A DNA stretch of 64,000 nt, taken from NCBI GenBank assembly GCA_039707465.1, contig CM077644.1, positions 186,669,462 through 186,733,461 of the forward strand. Direction: 5' to 3'. The DNA comes from Rhabdophis nuchalis. Its lineage: Eukaryota; Chordata; Lepidosauria; Squamata; Natricidae. Both the position numbers and the translations under genes were made by a program. Below are positions 23,405-35,063 of this stretch, piece after piece. Position 1 is the first letter of the stretch; each line of letters starts with the position of its first letter. The notes under the pieces were generated by a model. That model did no database searches and was not told the origin of the DNA. It worked only from the letters and a program-made list of their open reading frames with translations.

Positions 23405-24124
23405 CATTCAATTTAATTTAATTTAATTTATTCACATTTCTATACCACCCTATCTCCATTGTGGGGACTCAGGGCAGTGCACAGAAGAGATAAAAACAAG
23501 CAATGACATATAAATACAGGATAAAATACAATTAAATATGATAAATCTGTGCTAAAATTATTAAAAACTATTAAAAACAGTTTAAAACATTATTTTAAAA
23601 TTAAATCATGGGATCTATGCCAGGCCGGCCAGATGAAAGAGATGTGTTTTAAGCTCCCGACGGAAGAGGCGTATGTCTGTGATGGTACAAAGATCGGGGG
23701 GGCAGGTCGCTTCAGAGGGCCGGACCTGCCACAGAGAAGGCTCTCCCCCTGGGGGTTGCCAGCCGGCATTGACCAGCGGACGGCACCCTGAGGAGACCCT
23801 CTCTGTGGGAGCAGACGGGTCGAAGGGAGGTATGTGGTAGGAGGCGGTCACGCAAGTAACCAGGTCCCGTGCCATGGAGCACTTTGAAGATGGTTATTAA
23901 CACCTTGAAGTGCACCCAGAAGGCCACAGGCAGCCAGTGCAGCTCGCGCAGGAGAGGTGTTACGTGGGAGTATCGTGAACCACCCAGAATCCCCCACGTG
24001 GCTGCATTCTGTACTAGCTGGAGTCTCCGGGTGCACCTCAAGGGGAGCCCCATGTAGAGAGCATTGTAGTAATCTAGACGGGAAGTAATGAGGGCTTGAG
24101 TCACCGTGCGTAGGGCGTCTCGAT
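23405..24124 (-). mobile_element. Antisense L2-like LINE, 5'-truncated copy
   Basis: Reading the minus strand, 24104-23712 encodes the ORF2 C-terminal segment (TSRLDYYNALYMGLPLRCTR, LRELHWLPVAF, LRDRLLPHTS) and the 3' UTR ends in an ATTTA-rich tail at 23405. One or more frameshifts are present: the LRDRLLPHTS region and the end LFHLAGL lie in different frames. The copy stops at 'gtctcgatc', where a different repeat begins, so it is truncated or cut there. Confidence 0.8.
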
Positions 24125-24535
24125 CTAGAAAGCTGATAACCCGGCACTACCCGGGTATTTATTTATCCCAAGTTCCCAACCGTCCCTCCATGAACGTCGC
24201 CACAATTTCTAATGTTGGATTTTCCCCCATACCAGAGGAAGTCCTCTTGTGGAGTACTGTGAAGCCATTACCATGGCAACTCCACAGCACTATACAGCAG
24301 AAGCCATTTTAAGGCAGTATGGTAGAAGCCATTTTAAGGCACAACAGGCTGTATATTAACAGAACACACACACCAAGGGATGTTAGGGGTGTCTTACCTC
24401 CACAGTATTTGTATCCAGAGAGTAAATAATCTGTGTAGCAAGTTTAGTTGAAATTGCTTGAGGCATTCCAGGGTTATGCTGGAACACACATAAACGCACA
24501 CCCACACACATACACACAGCCATTTATATGTTACC
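24125..24535 (-). mobile_element. Probable Helitron-like repeat
   Basis: The left edge reads CTAG, then 'agctgataacccggcactac' and 'ccgggta', a GC-rich palindrome like a Helitron 3' hairpin in reverse orientation. The right part has 'gtagcaagtttagttgaaat', an (AC)-rich run and 'gccatttatat', which resembles Helitron 5' regions. There is no helicase. The assignment is an inference; it could be another non-autonomous family. Confidence 0.4.
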
Positions 24536-26055
24536 ACCTGCACTTGACAATAATCAAATAGGCCCTGACAATGCAAGCCTTCTCCCTTAACCCCCTAACA
24601 TTGCCCTCATGTCATCAACAGCCCATGAATAAAACAACCTTTAGTCATCACTAAAGTGTAGCAGTTTTAAAGTGGTGTTTCTCTCCTTAAGCCAACATTC
24701 ACATCATAGCTTTAAGCATGCAAAATCTATAAAGCTTTGTCATTAGTCAATATCATAGGCACCCCCCACCCACCCCCAGAGTTTGATTTCCATTGTCTAT
24801 GGGTTTCCTTCATATATATCACCTCCCCATAACAAATCAAGAAACACACTATGAATTGGATTTGGAACATGGTAGGGATTGGCAATGGGAACAGAAAATG
24901 CTGGCAGTGTTTTGTACTTACTTAAGGATGGGTGAATGCTATTTTAACTCAACAATCAGGAGAGGCCCTTTCAGACTGTTACAGTGCTACAGCAGCATTC
25001 TTTACACTACCACAAATTTGGCTTAGTTTCTATACCACACAATCAACAGCCACTCTTCTGTTTATCTATCCTGCCTTTTTGCCCAGCTGCTACATTATGA
25101 GAGCTACTTCTTCTCCAGAAACATAACCACAAATTCCAATCTACGTAACATTATTAATCAATATTTCCAAGGAACAGCAGGAAAAGGAGCACCCATAGAA
25201 CCTTTTTTTCTCCCTCCATGGAGGACAGTCCAAAGAGATGCTTTTACTTTTGATGCCTTGTACAGTGGGACCTTTTATTTATAACAGGCTGGCAAAATTA
25301 CAGCTTTGGATTATTTGAGAGTGGATGAAATATTTCCCAGAGAAGTTCTATGGCAGCATTGAAGTTTGTGCCAAGTTCTGAATAGATTGCCTGACAACTC
25401 ATGAAATATCTTATGAACCCTCATCTGCCCAGGAGTCCCAAAGTTCATTATTTTGGTATGTGATGATGGAAGGAAAGCAGAGTCGCAGAATCTCAACCAA
25501 GCTAATTCAAACACCAACAAGCTGAAGAGGTACAGTCCTCTCACAATAACTAATATATGTTGAATTAAAGCACACATATAGACCTTAACATATTGCATGT
25601 GTGCTACTTCTAACTCCAAATTTAAACAAAAACCTTGAAACTTAGCTTTTGCTATGTGGTGTTAAGTTTGGACATTGAGCACAATATTTATGTGGGAGGA
25701 TTTTTAAGCAAGTGGCTTTTCACTTTAAACCTGAGGTTGTATACTCACACATAAGTGACTCAAGAGTTGCCTTTTTAATTTGCTATCAGATTTTAAATGG
25801 TCTGGAATTCCCAACTCCCCAAACTTTTAAATATAAGCAATCCCTTATTTTTCCAATTATATTTGTTAGCTAAGTATTAAGAGCGTGTCCATTAAACACA
25901 AATCAGTCCAAGAAAGATGTTTCCCTACCCCTCCTTAATTTCCAACATATTTTCAGGTGATTTTTTGTTCCTCCATCCATAAGACTGGAACTTTACAGCA
26001 AAATGCCAGACACTGCAGACTTCATCAGCCTAAAGCTGAATGTTATTATTTATAA
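24536..26055. other. Unassigned DNA
   Basis: Frames of 77 codons (24793-25026), 64 codons (24932-25126) and 102 codons (25311-25619, minus) show no recognised motif. I see no repeat family. Confidence 0.35.
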
Positions 26056-26164
26056 CTAGCTATACCCGGCCACGCGTTGCTGTGGCCCAGTCTGGTTAAA
26101 TGGCCAACCAATCTGTGTGTAGATCTACACCTGCACATATACACACAACCACCATATAAGCCCC

Positions 26165-26666
26165 AACCTACCTACCTACAGTATTTCTTTCTTTCTCCCT
26201 CTACCTACCTACCTACCTACCTACTGTATTTCCCCCTCTTTCTCTATTCCTCTACCTACCTACCTACCGTACCTACTGTATTTCTCGCTATCTATCTATA
26301 CACCTACCTACCTACCTACCTATGGTATTTTTCCCTCTCTGTCTATCCCTCTACTTACCACCTATTGTATTTCTTGCTTTCTCCCTCTACCTACTTACCT
26401 ACCTACCTACTGTATTTCTCCCTCTCTATCTATCCCCCTATCCACTTACCTGCCTACCTACTGTATTTCTCTATCTCTGTCTATCCCTCTACCTACCTAT
26501 CTACTGTATTTCTCCCTATCTATCTATCCATCCCCCTACCTACGTACCTACCTACCTACTATATTTCTTCCTTTCTCCCTCTACCTACTTACCTACCTAC
26601 CTACTGTCTGTCTGTCTTTCTGTCTGTCTGTCTGTCTGTCTGTCTTTCTTTCTTTCTTTTTTTCTT

Positions 26667-26704
<38 letters not shown>

Positions 26705-26783
26705 CACCTACCTACCTACCTACCTACCTACCTACCTACCTACCTACCTACCTACCTTATTTCTCCCTCTCTATCTATCCCTT
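26165..26783. repeat. CTAC/TATC/TGTC minisatellite in Helitron B
   Basis: Higher-order units of (CTAC)n-TGTATTTCTCCCTCT-CTATCTATCC repeat about ten times, then pass into (TGTC)n, (TTTC)n, (TATC)n and a long (CTAC)n run. Long frames through it encode only Tyr-Leu-Pro-Thr and Ser-Leu repeats and are not genes. Confidence 0.9.
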
Positions 26784-27440
26784 GGGGGTCATCTAGTCCA
26801 ACTCCCTGCTAGGCAGGAAGCCCTATACCCATGATGGTGAACAACAGGTGGCACACGGAACCATTTATTAGGCAACGCGAGGCATTGCCCTGTCAGCTTC
26901 AGTTTGTATGTGTGCCCTGGCCAGCTGATTTAGGCCTTCTTTTGAGGCCATTTTGTGCCCTCTGGAGATGGGGGAAGGCTGTTTTCACCCTCCCCAGGCT
27001 CCTATAAACCCTCTGGAGCCTGGGGATGACGTAAAACATGACAAATGCAGGGGGTCATGCACATAGCATTATAGATGTGGCACACCTGTGCACATCGCCC
27101 CTGCACTCCCCCTGCTTTTGGCACATGAGCCAAAAAAGGTTAGCCATCACTGCCCTATATCATTTAAGACAAATGGCTATCCAACATCTTCTTGAAGACT
27201 TCCAGTGTTGGGGCATTCACAACTTCTGGAGGCAAGCTGTTCCACTGATTAATTGTTCTAACTGTCAGGAAATTTATCCTCAGTTCTAAGTTGCTTCTCT
27301 CCTTGATTAGTTTCCACCCATTGCTTCTTGTTCTGCCCTCAGGTGCTTTGGAGAATAGCTTGACTCCCTCTTCTTTGTGGCAACCTCTGAGATATTGGAA
27401 GGCTGCTATCCTGTCTCCCCGTCCCTCTTTTATTAAACTG
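26784..27440 (-). mobile_element. CR1 3' fragment in Helitron B, split by a hAT element
   Basis: Antisense 'gtcatctagtccaactccct' (3' end) is at 26788, and the ORF2 C-terminal text ('gcttctctccttgattagtt', 'cttcttgttctgccctcagg') continues from 27153 to 27440. The hAT element at 26829-27152 interrupts it. Confidence 0.75.
26829..27152 (+). mobile_element. hAT element, CAGTGATGGCGAACC family
   Basis: It runs from 'ccatgatggtgaac' to 'ggttagccatcactg'. Flanking 8-mers CCCTATAC (26821-26828) and CCCTATAT (27153-27160) are a target duplication with one change. It is non-coding and related to the copies at 31645, 42295 and 55671. Confidence 0.8.
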
Positions 27441-27483
27441 TATTTCTCCCTGTCTCTCTATTCCCCTATCTACCTACCTACTG

Positions 27484-27850
27484 TAATACAATAATACAAT
27501 AGCAGAGTTGGAAGGGACCTTGGAGGTCATCTAGTCCAACCGCGCTGCTCAAGCAGGAGACACTATACCGTGTCAGACAAATGGTTTTCCAGTCTCTTCT
27601 TAAAAACACATCCAGTGTTGGGCCATCCATAACTTCTGGTGGCAAGCTGTTCCACTGGTTAATAGTTCTCACTGGCAGGAAATTTCCCCTCAGTTCTAAG
27701 TTGCTTCTCTCCTTGATTAGTTTCCACCCATTGCTTCTTGTTCTGCCCTCAGGTGCCTTGGTGAATAGCTTGACTCCTTCTTCTTTGGGGCAACCCCTGA
27801 GATATAGGAAGGCTGCTATCATGTCTCCCCTAGTCCCTCTTTTATTAAAC
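27484..27850 (-). mobile_element. Second CR1 3' fragment in Helitron B
   Basis: It starts with antisense 'aatacaataatacaatagca' and 'gaccttggaggtcatctagt' (the CR1 3' end) and continues to 'cccctagtccctcttttatt'. The minus-strand translation includes NLELRGNFLPVRTINQWNSL. It matches the segment in Helitron A closely. Confidence 0.8.
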
Positions 27851-28298
27851 TGTATTTGCTGTCAGATGGGTTGTTCTTTGTTAAAGTTTGGTTCAGTTCG
27901 TATTAAACAGTTTAAAGCAGCTGCCTGCCTCCATGTTTTTACCTCAGAGAACAGTCTTGAGCAGTATTTCTCCCCCCCCCTCTCTATGGGCCACCTGGGA
28001 GTTTGCTATCCCAGTGCCTTTTTGGCCCCAAGAGGCCACCATAAGAGGCCTCTTCCAACACTGACAGTTGAAAAGCAGCCTGATGGGCGTGGCTACAGGG
28101 AATTCTCACATTTTCAGTGAGTACATTTTATTTGTGTTTAGCTTGCACACAATACACGTGTGCTAGGCACAAAATGAGTAGCTATTCTATTATCGGAAGT
28201 CCTTGGCTACATTGTGTCAAAATTTGAGACAGATCGGTCCAGTAGTTTTTGAGATTAGTGGATTCATACAAACTATTTTACATTTTTATTTATATAGA

Positions 28299-30240
28299 AG
28301 ATGCATTCCTTTATTTCAAAAAAGCCGGAAAAACAAATGGAGAGTTCCAGAATCAAGGCCAATACTGTATCTTCATTCATAAGTATTTATTGGTGCAATA
28401 AAGCCATATCAAGGGGGATTTATGATTATTACATAGGGGGCATGCATAAGTGCACCAGAGTGCCTACCATCCCTGTTCCACTGTCCCCTTTTATTTGTAC
28501 TCATTTCCTTTGTCCATGTCCATATTTATACTTATACCTGTTGTCTTGTACATGTTTGACAAACCAAATAATATAAAAATAAATAAATTATTTTCCCTAA
28601 GGATTTCACCTACCACTGTCCTCTTTCCCCATCCTTATAGAGTTTTTTCTCCAACCACAACTATCTGCTTCTAAAAGGAAAACAACTATTCTAACACTCA
28701 GCAAACACTCTACCAGAACAGATCACATGCCTGATAAATCAATAGTAGGTCTGCATGATAAGAATTTGCATGACAAATGACAGGCTGTAAATACTTTCCA
28801 TTACCCAACCTTTCTGTACCCATTTTGAAAACATTCGTAAGCTGATCTATGCTTAGACTGAGAAAAAAAGGGTGAAAAACATTTTTTTCGAAGAGGGATC
28901 TCCCAGTATCTCTCAATGTGAAGAAAGTTGTTGACAATTTGCTATATGTCATACCAAGGCCTTCATTAGCAAAGTAAACAATATTGTTTGTGTAAACATG
29001 TAATACACAGCAAAATATTCTTTGTTTTCAATGCTGACTGTTCTAGAGTCATCTCTCTACCCCATAGTAACTCTTAGTTTCCTTGGTTAACAACATCATA
29101 AAAAAATTTCCAGTGATCTACCTTGTAAAGCAGTTATGAATGCATTAACTGAAGAACTTAATCATGTGCCTCACTTGCAATAACAGTGCACATGACTCAT
29201 TGTGAAATAAAGCTATCATTTAGGTTTTTGAAACTTGCTTTTAACTCATGTGGTTTGCCACATTCTTTTTTCACTTTTGGTATGTTATTGTTCTTAGAAG
29301 GAAAAATTGAAATCAAGAAAGTACTAATTCTAAAAGGTTTGTATATAACACTCAAATAACAGGTCTTTTGTATTCCCATAATCTAACCATTTGTCTTGTT
29401 TGGACAACAGCTAGGAGTTTCTTGGTACCCCTGTCACTGATTCATCCACCATCCTAGAACCATACAGAGTTACAATTCTTAAGGGGTGGGAAACCTACAA
29501 TGACTCAGCCACATGCAGCCCTTGAAGCTTCTTTTTTCAGCCCCACCCACAATCCTATCCAACTATAGCCCAAATTTCATCAGGGAGAGTCCAAAATATC
29601 AAAAAATTAAATTTCCTACTTGGAAACAGAAAGCATATAAACATTGCAAGGTGTGCCTTAAATAGGCTTAACATAATTTTAGAAAGACCTGCCAAATTGA
29701 ATTAAAATACAAAAACTCCTAACCCTGCCTGAGAATGTGATGCAATCTTGCCTACGCTTTTCATCACACCATGTTCTTGAAAAACCCCAAACTATTAAGT
29801 ATGATAGCTGGTTACCTACAGAGTGTTAAATACTTTACCAGCAGTAAAGTATTTGTGTTGTATATGTTATGTACAATATGGATGTGTTGTAATTGCTCCA
29901 TTGGGCTCCTCTCCTCCTCCACGCCTGCCTAGTAGGTATTACTTGTAGAGACTGCCCCAGAGGAAGAAGTAGAAAGCATGGCTCAGAATATCTGATTTTC
30001 ATTAGAAGTAGAAACTCTACTTTAGCAGCATTTTCAGATGGGAAACAAAATTAAAACACTCATATAGGTTAGGAAGAGATTACCTGCCCTGTAGGCTGTC
30101 AAAGTCTTTCAGGAAAAGGCTGATAAGCACCCATCTTTATCTTCCTTGAAACACTACCAAAGACCTAATTGTCAATTAGCTTTGCAAGGCCATATGGAGC
30201 AAAGAGTCAAAACGGAGCTTCAGAGTGTAAACTGACCAGC
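28299..30240. other. Unassigned DNA with a possible LINE tail
   Basis: Around 28440-28590, 'agagtgcctaccatccctgt' to 'tgtttgacaaaccaaataat', ending in AAAT repeats, looks like a LINE 3' UTR of a family I cannot name. The remaining AT-rich DNA has only short frames without motifs. Confidence 0.35.
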
Positions 30241-30620
30241 ATGAACAAAGTTGCTTTCTGCAAAGGCTCATGAGCCTTTGCTCCTCCTTTATGTCCTATG
30301 GGAGGGGCCAATGACGTCCAAGCCTTACTCCCAAGTCATCCCTTTTGTCTTAACTGTTCTTGCCTTCTGGCAGCTCTGCACATGTGCACATTGGGAACAG
30401 GCTCCCCCTGTTCCCCTACTTCACTGATGTCCGATTCTGGAGGCAGCACATAACTCCCAGATGGCCCTGCTCCCCTCTCTGCCTCTGATGCAGAGCCCTC
30501 ATCAGAGTCTTCTCCAGACTCCAGGTCTGGCCCATGTTCCTCCCCAACCTCCTCATTCTCCGACTCTGCTGCCAGCTCCACAGGTTGCCAGCAGACCACA
30601 TGTCCTACTCTAGTACTGTG
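30241..30620 (-). other. GC-rich segment with an acidic 87-codon frame
   Basis: The minus-strand frame 30336-30599 encodes a Glu/Asp/Ser-rich peptide (ESENEEVGEEHG, ESGEDSDEGSASEAERGAG). Its composition and the abrupt change from AT-rich neighbours suggest part of a dispersed repeat rather than a host gene, but I do not recognise the family and see no LTR or terminal repeat. Confidence 0.3.
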
Positions 30621-31388
30621 CTAGATAAAGTGTACTCACAGTTCCTTTTAATTTTTGGTTTTGTACAGGAATGCTCAGTGCAAAGTTATTACATTTTATG
30701 GTTTGAAGGAAAGACTTGAAAAAGTTTTGAACAAAATGAGTGGTGAATGCAGTACATATTTTGCTTCCACGCAACAGCATACCGAAGGAAAAGGATTAAA
30801 AAATTGCCAACAAACAGTATTTCCAGAGTTGCTGACTGAAGTGTTGGAAAGACATGCACATCGCCATTTAGAGAATCTTAGAAATCAAATTTGAAATGAA
30901 ACCACAATTCCTTTTTACTAGATATAATTCCAGAACCTATCAATAAAAAGTACCACAACTTACACAGATACAAACTCACAGCTACAAGGTCAAACTTTGC
31001 ACAATATTGGAAAAAAGATATAGGACCAACAATATATGATCAGGAAACTTAGAGAATGCAGCAATGGCAAAACTAACAGTATGCATACAAATTAAAGTTT
31101 AAATTGATATTAGAATGGCTTCTGGATTCATGAATCAAGGCAAATACAAATATTTAGAGTATGATTTCCAAAGTTTATGCTTATAAACACTATAAACCAA
31201 TTAGACTTCAAAGAAGAGAGGTCAGAAACCAAATATTTATCTATATTATTTTTAGTAGTTTTCTTCTTTTGCTCTACACAGTTTCTTCTCATTTTTCTTC
31301 TTTTTTAGTATTTAAAAATAACAATCCAACAGAGATTTTGGCACTAAGCTTGAAAATTTGTATTCTTGTTCATTTCATAAAAATAATT
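30621..31388. other. AT-rich DNA, nothing recognised
   Basis: A 79-codon plus-strand frame at 30655-30894 continues without known motifs. No repeat is identified. Confidence 0.35.
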
Positions 31389-31644
31389 CTTTTTTAATAT
31401 ATAATTTTATTAAAGATTATGAAAAAGAAGATTAAAAAGTAATACAAATTAACATAAAAATAAGAGAAAGCAAGCGAGCAAAGAGAAGGTAAAAGTACAA
31501 AGAAGTTTAAAAAGTGAAAGAAAATAGAAAAGAAAAAAATATATACACAGAACTATCTTCCAATGCTTTTTATTGCAGTTGTAAGTTATAATTATAAATA
31601 TATTTCTTGTTATATGGTTACTTTCTTCTTTCTATAATCTATTC

Positions 31645-32018
31645 CAGTGATGGCGAACCTATGGCACGGGTGCCACAGGTGGCACTCAGAACCATTTCTT
31701 AGGGCACACGAGGCATTGCCCTGTCAGCTCCAGCCTGCATGTGTGCGCTGGCCAGCTGATTTAGGCCTTCTTTTGAGGCCATTTTTCGCCCTCTGGAGGC
31801 TTCAGGGAAGCTCCTGAAGCCCCTGGAGATGGGAAGGAGAGGCTGTTTTCACCCTCCCCGGGTTCCTAGAAAGCCTCTGGAGCCTGGGGAGGGTGGAAAA
31901 AGAATGCCAAAAGCATGTGGTCATGCACATAGCATTATGGGTGTGGCACGCCCACGCACGACACCTCTGCACTCCCCCCGCTTTTGGCACGCGAGTCAAA
32001 AAAGGTTAGCCATCACTG
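31645..32018 (+). mobile_element. hAT element with perfect target duplication ATCTATTC
   Basis: It begins CAGTGATGGCGAACC and ends GGTTAGCCATCACTG; the 8-bp duplication ATCTATTC is perfect (31637-31644 and 32019-32026). The interior includes 'ggcattgccctgtcagctcc' and 'ccagctgatttaggccttct'. At 374 bp without coding capacity it is a non-autonomous hAT. It is the best preserved of four copies here. Confidence 0.9.
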
Positions 32019-32044
32019 ATCTATTCTGTCTATCCATCAAATCT

Positions 32045-32140
32045 AGAGTCCGCAGGTTGTGAGGTTCTAGATGGGGAACAACAGACTTCAGCTGAGCCAT
32101 GGCTCTGGTTTTGGGAGCCCAAATCTCAATTATGTCCTTC
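32045..32140 (+). mobile_element. Small L2-like LINE scrap
   Basis: The text 'gatggggaacaacagacttc' and 'agctgagcc' matches the diverged L2-like copy at about 19552-19590. It lies within the L1 relic. Confidence 0.45.
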
Positions 32141-32190
32141 TAACTTCAAAAACTTTCTCTTTCTCATAGCATCCACTCTTTCATGCAAAC

Positions 32191-32424
32191 CAGGGGTGAA
32201 ATCCAGCAGGTTCTGACAGATTCTGGAGAACTGGTAGCGGAAATTTTGAGTAGTTCGGAGAACTGGCAAATGCCACCTCTGGCTGGCACCAGAATGGGGT
32301 GGGAATGGAGATTTTGCAGTAGCCTTTCCTGCCATGCTCATCAAACCATGCCCACCAAGCCACACCATGCCCACCAAGCCAGGCCCACAGAACCATTAGT
32401 AAAAAAAAAATGTATTCACCACTG
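32191..32424 (+). mobile_element. hAT-type MITE, target duplication ATGCAAAC
   Basis: Its ends are CAGGGGTGAAATCC and TATTCACCACTG; perfect 8-mers ATGCAAAC flank it (32183-32190 and 32425-32432). The core matches 4338-4495 and 51058-51370. Confidence 0.85.
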
Positions 32425-32907
32425 ATGCAAACTAAGTAGCAAGATGCAAAATACAATTTTAAATTAGCTAAACCTAATCCTCTTTCTTTTGCATCTTGTA
32501 ATCCCTTATATTTAATTCAAAATTTTTCCCATGCCACACATGTTTAGACCTATTCTTCTGCCACTGCTTAAATAGTGCACAATTCTCAACACAGGTATTG
32601 TCTGAAACAGAAACATCATTCTAGGCAAGCCACACAAATTTTCCCTGGCAATGTTTCTCACATTTTAATGTGTCTTCTTAAATTTCATTCCATGTCTTAA
32701 TGTAGTTTGAAAGGACATAAAGTTCATATTTGTCATAGTGATACCTAGATATTTTACCATATTCTCAATCTTTAAATCTTATTCATCAATTATGTTTGAT
32801 CTATATTCATATTGTGCTTAATACTTTAATCTTGTTTATTAATCTTGAAATTTACTAATGCACTAGATTATTTTTATTTCACCATTAATATTTCAATTCC
32901 CTTAAAG

Positions 32908-33091
32908 CAGCAGCACCCAACCTTTTGGGCACTAGGGACTGGTTCCATCATGGGTGGGTTTCAGTGGAGTGGGGGAGGCTTGGATTGACACGATGCCTGG
33001 ATCCCACACCTACATGGATAGAGCTTCCCTTGCTTGCAAGGCCCAGCTCTTGATGGGCTGAGGACTGGTGCCAATCTGTGGCTGAGCCCTT
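32908..33091 (+). mobile_element. hAT fragment, CAGGGGTCCCCAACC family
   Basis: It starts 'cagcagcacccaaccttttg' and 'gggcactagggactgg'. Flanking CCTTAAAG (32900-32907) and CTTTAAAG (33092-33099) form a probable target duplication with one change. The right terminus is decayed. Confidence 0.6.
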
Positions 33092-34023
33092 CTTTAAAGG
33101 ATCTTCCGAAGCCATCACCAAGTCGTCTGCAAAAACCTTTCACTTATCCATTTCTATTTTACTTTTTGCTCCCCAAATCCCCTCTCATCTTATCTTACTG
33201 TATACCTCAGTATTTCATTATTTTAAGAACCAAAGTAAACAAGAGAGGACAGAGTCCTCTTGTTCCCTTTTTGTATCAGACAGGGTTTTGTTAGAACTCC
33301 ATTAACACTTACGTGTGCTTTCTGTGAAGTGTAAATCAATATTATTCATTTCATAAAGTTCTCTTCCAAATACATATCTTCTAAAACACTGCACAAGAAA
33401 GCCCAGTTCAAATTGCCAGAGTCATTCTCTGCAGCTAATAAAATCAGTGTGGCTTGTTTTTCATTATGTTGCTTCAAACCTTCCAAAATGTCCAACACCT
33501 TTTTAAAATTGGCCTTTATCTTTTAGATAAAACCTGCATTGATCTTCATGAATAAATTCTTGCAGAATTATTGTCATTCTTTCAGCTAGAATTGTTGTGA
33601 ACAATTTGTAGTCATTATTCAATAATAATATTGACTTATAGCTTCTTGTTAAAGTAAAATCTTGTCTTTCGTTAGATGTTAATGCTATATTGGCCTCTTT
33701 CCAAGTCTCCGGCATCATCTCCTTGCAGGATAGAGTTTCTCGTGTTTTGTAAGGGTTCAAAAATTATTTCTAAACAATTATAATAAGAACCTGATAATCC
33801 ATCTAATGCAGGTACCTTTCCTGGTTTAATCCTTTTTTTAAAATAACTTTAGAAACTTACTTTATTGCTATAGTTCTGTTCATCTATCTCTGTTCTTCTA
33901 TAATCCTTGGTAGCCATAAAAATAATTCAATGTACTTTGTCTTGTATGCTCAAACTTTTTTAAATGTTATACTGCACATTAATTGGATAACTTTAATCAT
34001 ACTTTTTGTCCTTTATTGGTATT

Positions 34024-34096
34024 ATATCTACTCCCGCCGCCGCTACTACTGGTTCGCCCGATCGGGGCTGAACTGGGAGCAACCCACCTCTGATGG
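34024..34096 (-). mobile_element. hAT-type MITE end
   Basis: A GC-rich patch with 'ggttcgcccgatcggggctg' and the terminus 'gcaacccacctctg' matches the inverted end of the CAGAGGTGGG-type elements. The other end is absent. Confidence 0.45.
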
Positions 34097-34439
34097 TGAC
34101 CCTTTGAAACATTTGGTGGTCTATGATATTCCAAAATATAACTGCACTTGCTTTGTGTAAATCTCATGCCAGATTATCATTCTCTATGGGCTTGGAGTCT
34201 TAGTAGGTTCAAATAAATGTATTTCCTTTGAGTTTTATTGTCCTTTCAGGTATTTTCAAAATTACAGATTCCTCTTTTGATTCATGCCTATGTACCATCC
34301 ATGTAAACTGAGACTAGCACACAAATAAACTTAAACCTGGCTATTATATTACATGCAAATCAACAGGCTTCATGCATTAGCAGTGAAAGAGGTGCCGGGG
34401 CAGCAAAGTTCCACCTGGAAATCCCTAAAATTTAGCCAG
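34097..34439. other. AT-rich DNA, nothing recognised
   Basis: No feature that I can support. Confidence 0.4.
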
Positions 34440-34516
34440 CTAACTCAAATTCTCTCCCTTCCTCCCTCTCTCTTCCTCTCTCTTTCACTCTCACTCTCTC
34501 TCTCTCTCTCTCTTTC
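34440..34516. repeat. CT-rich microsatellite
   Basis: An imperfect (CT)n/(TCCC)n run. Confidence 0.9.
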
Positions 34517-35063
34517 TCACCACTTCTTTTTTTAAAAGCACTGGATAAACACTAACGCAATGCCTGCCTTCTGGCACAGGTCTGTTGTTGTTGGCATCAT
34601 ATCAAGCGTTTGATGCTGAAGGGCTCCCAGCATCTTCAGTGCCAACCCTTTATCTGGAACTGTGGCCTGATAATGAGATTTCGTAAAAGCTACATGGGTG
34701 GTTTTACATGTTATTTTGTATTTGGGTTCACATACTGCACTAAGATGGGGTTTGTTTCACCATGGCTTATTGAACAAATCATGACTGGCTGGATTTGCAG
34801 TATATTCAGTCATTAATCCTAATTAATAAGCCATGCTGGCTGAATTTGTGCAATCTATTAAGTCACACCCAAACAAATCGTATTATAATCCATGAATGAA
34901 TTCTGTTTGTCAATTTGTGATATAACAAACAGTTTTTTTCTAACTTCAGTTGTAACTTTCACCACACTCCATATTAGGAAATCTCATTTTAATTACTTAT
35001 TATTTATTTATGTAGAAGTGATATTTTGTCCCAATCTGTCTGGGGCCAAAATGTTTTATCTTA
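34517..35063. other. Unassigned DNA
   Basis: No gene or repeat family recognised. Confidence 0.4.

Larger units (their letters stand above)
26056..28298 (-). mobile_element. Non-autonomous Helitron (copy B), reverse orientation
   Basis: Read on the minus strand it begins TCTATATAAATAAAAATG (28298 downward) and ends GGGTATAGCTAG at 26056, with the hairpin segment 'ggccacagcaacgcgtggcc' just inside. The base following CTAG on that strand is T. Terminal and subterminal sequence matches copy A closely. Inside lie two CR1 3' segments, a hAT element and more than 600 bp of minisatellite, making it about 930 bp longer than copy A. There is no Rep/helicase frame. Confidence 0.8.
31389..33850 (-). 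mobile_element. Decayed L1 LINE (ORF2 and 3' UTR), heavily interrupted
   Basis: Minus-strand translations contain L1 ORF2 pieces: a segment with YKSILLLNNDYKLFTTILAER (33760-33503), KKGTRGLCPLLF (near 33270), KYLGITM (near 32750) and MFLFQTIPVLRI (near 32600). The 3' end is at about 31389, where antisense 'ttttattaaagatt' suggests the polyadenylation region. Many stops and frameshifts make it dead. Three hAT elements (31645, 32191, 32908) and an L2 scrap (32045) are inserted. Confidence 0.7.

Noticed and set aside
26165..26783. Regularly spaced repeats resembling a CRISPR array
   Set aside because: The units are a degenerate minisatellite without unique spacers, in vertebrate DNA.
26077..26796. 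239- and 170-codon frames of Tyr-Leu-Pro-Thr repeats
   Set aside because: They are translations of the CTAC/TATC minisatellite in Helitron B.
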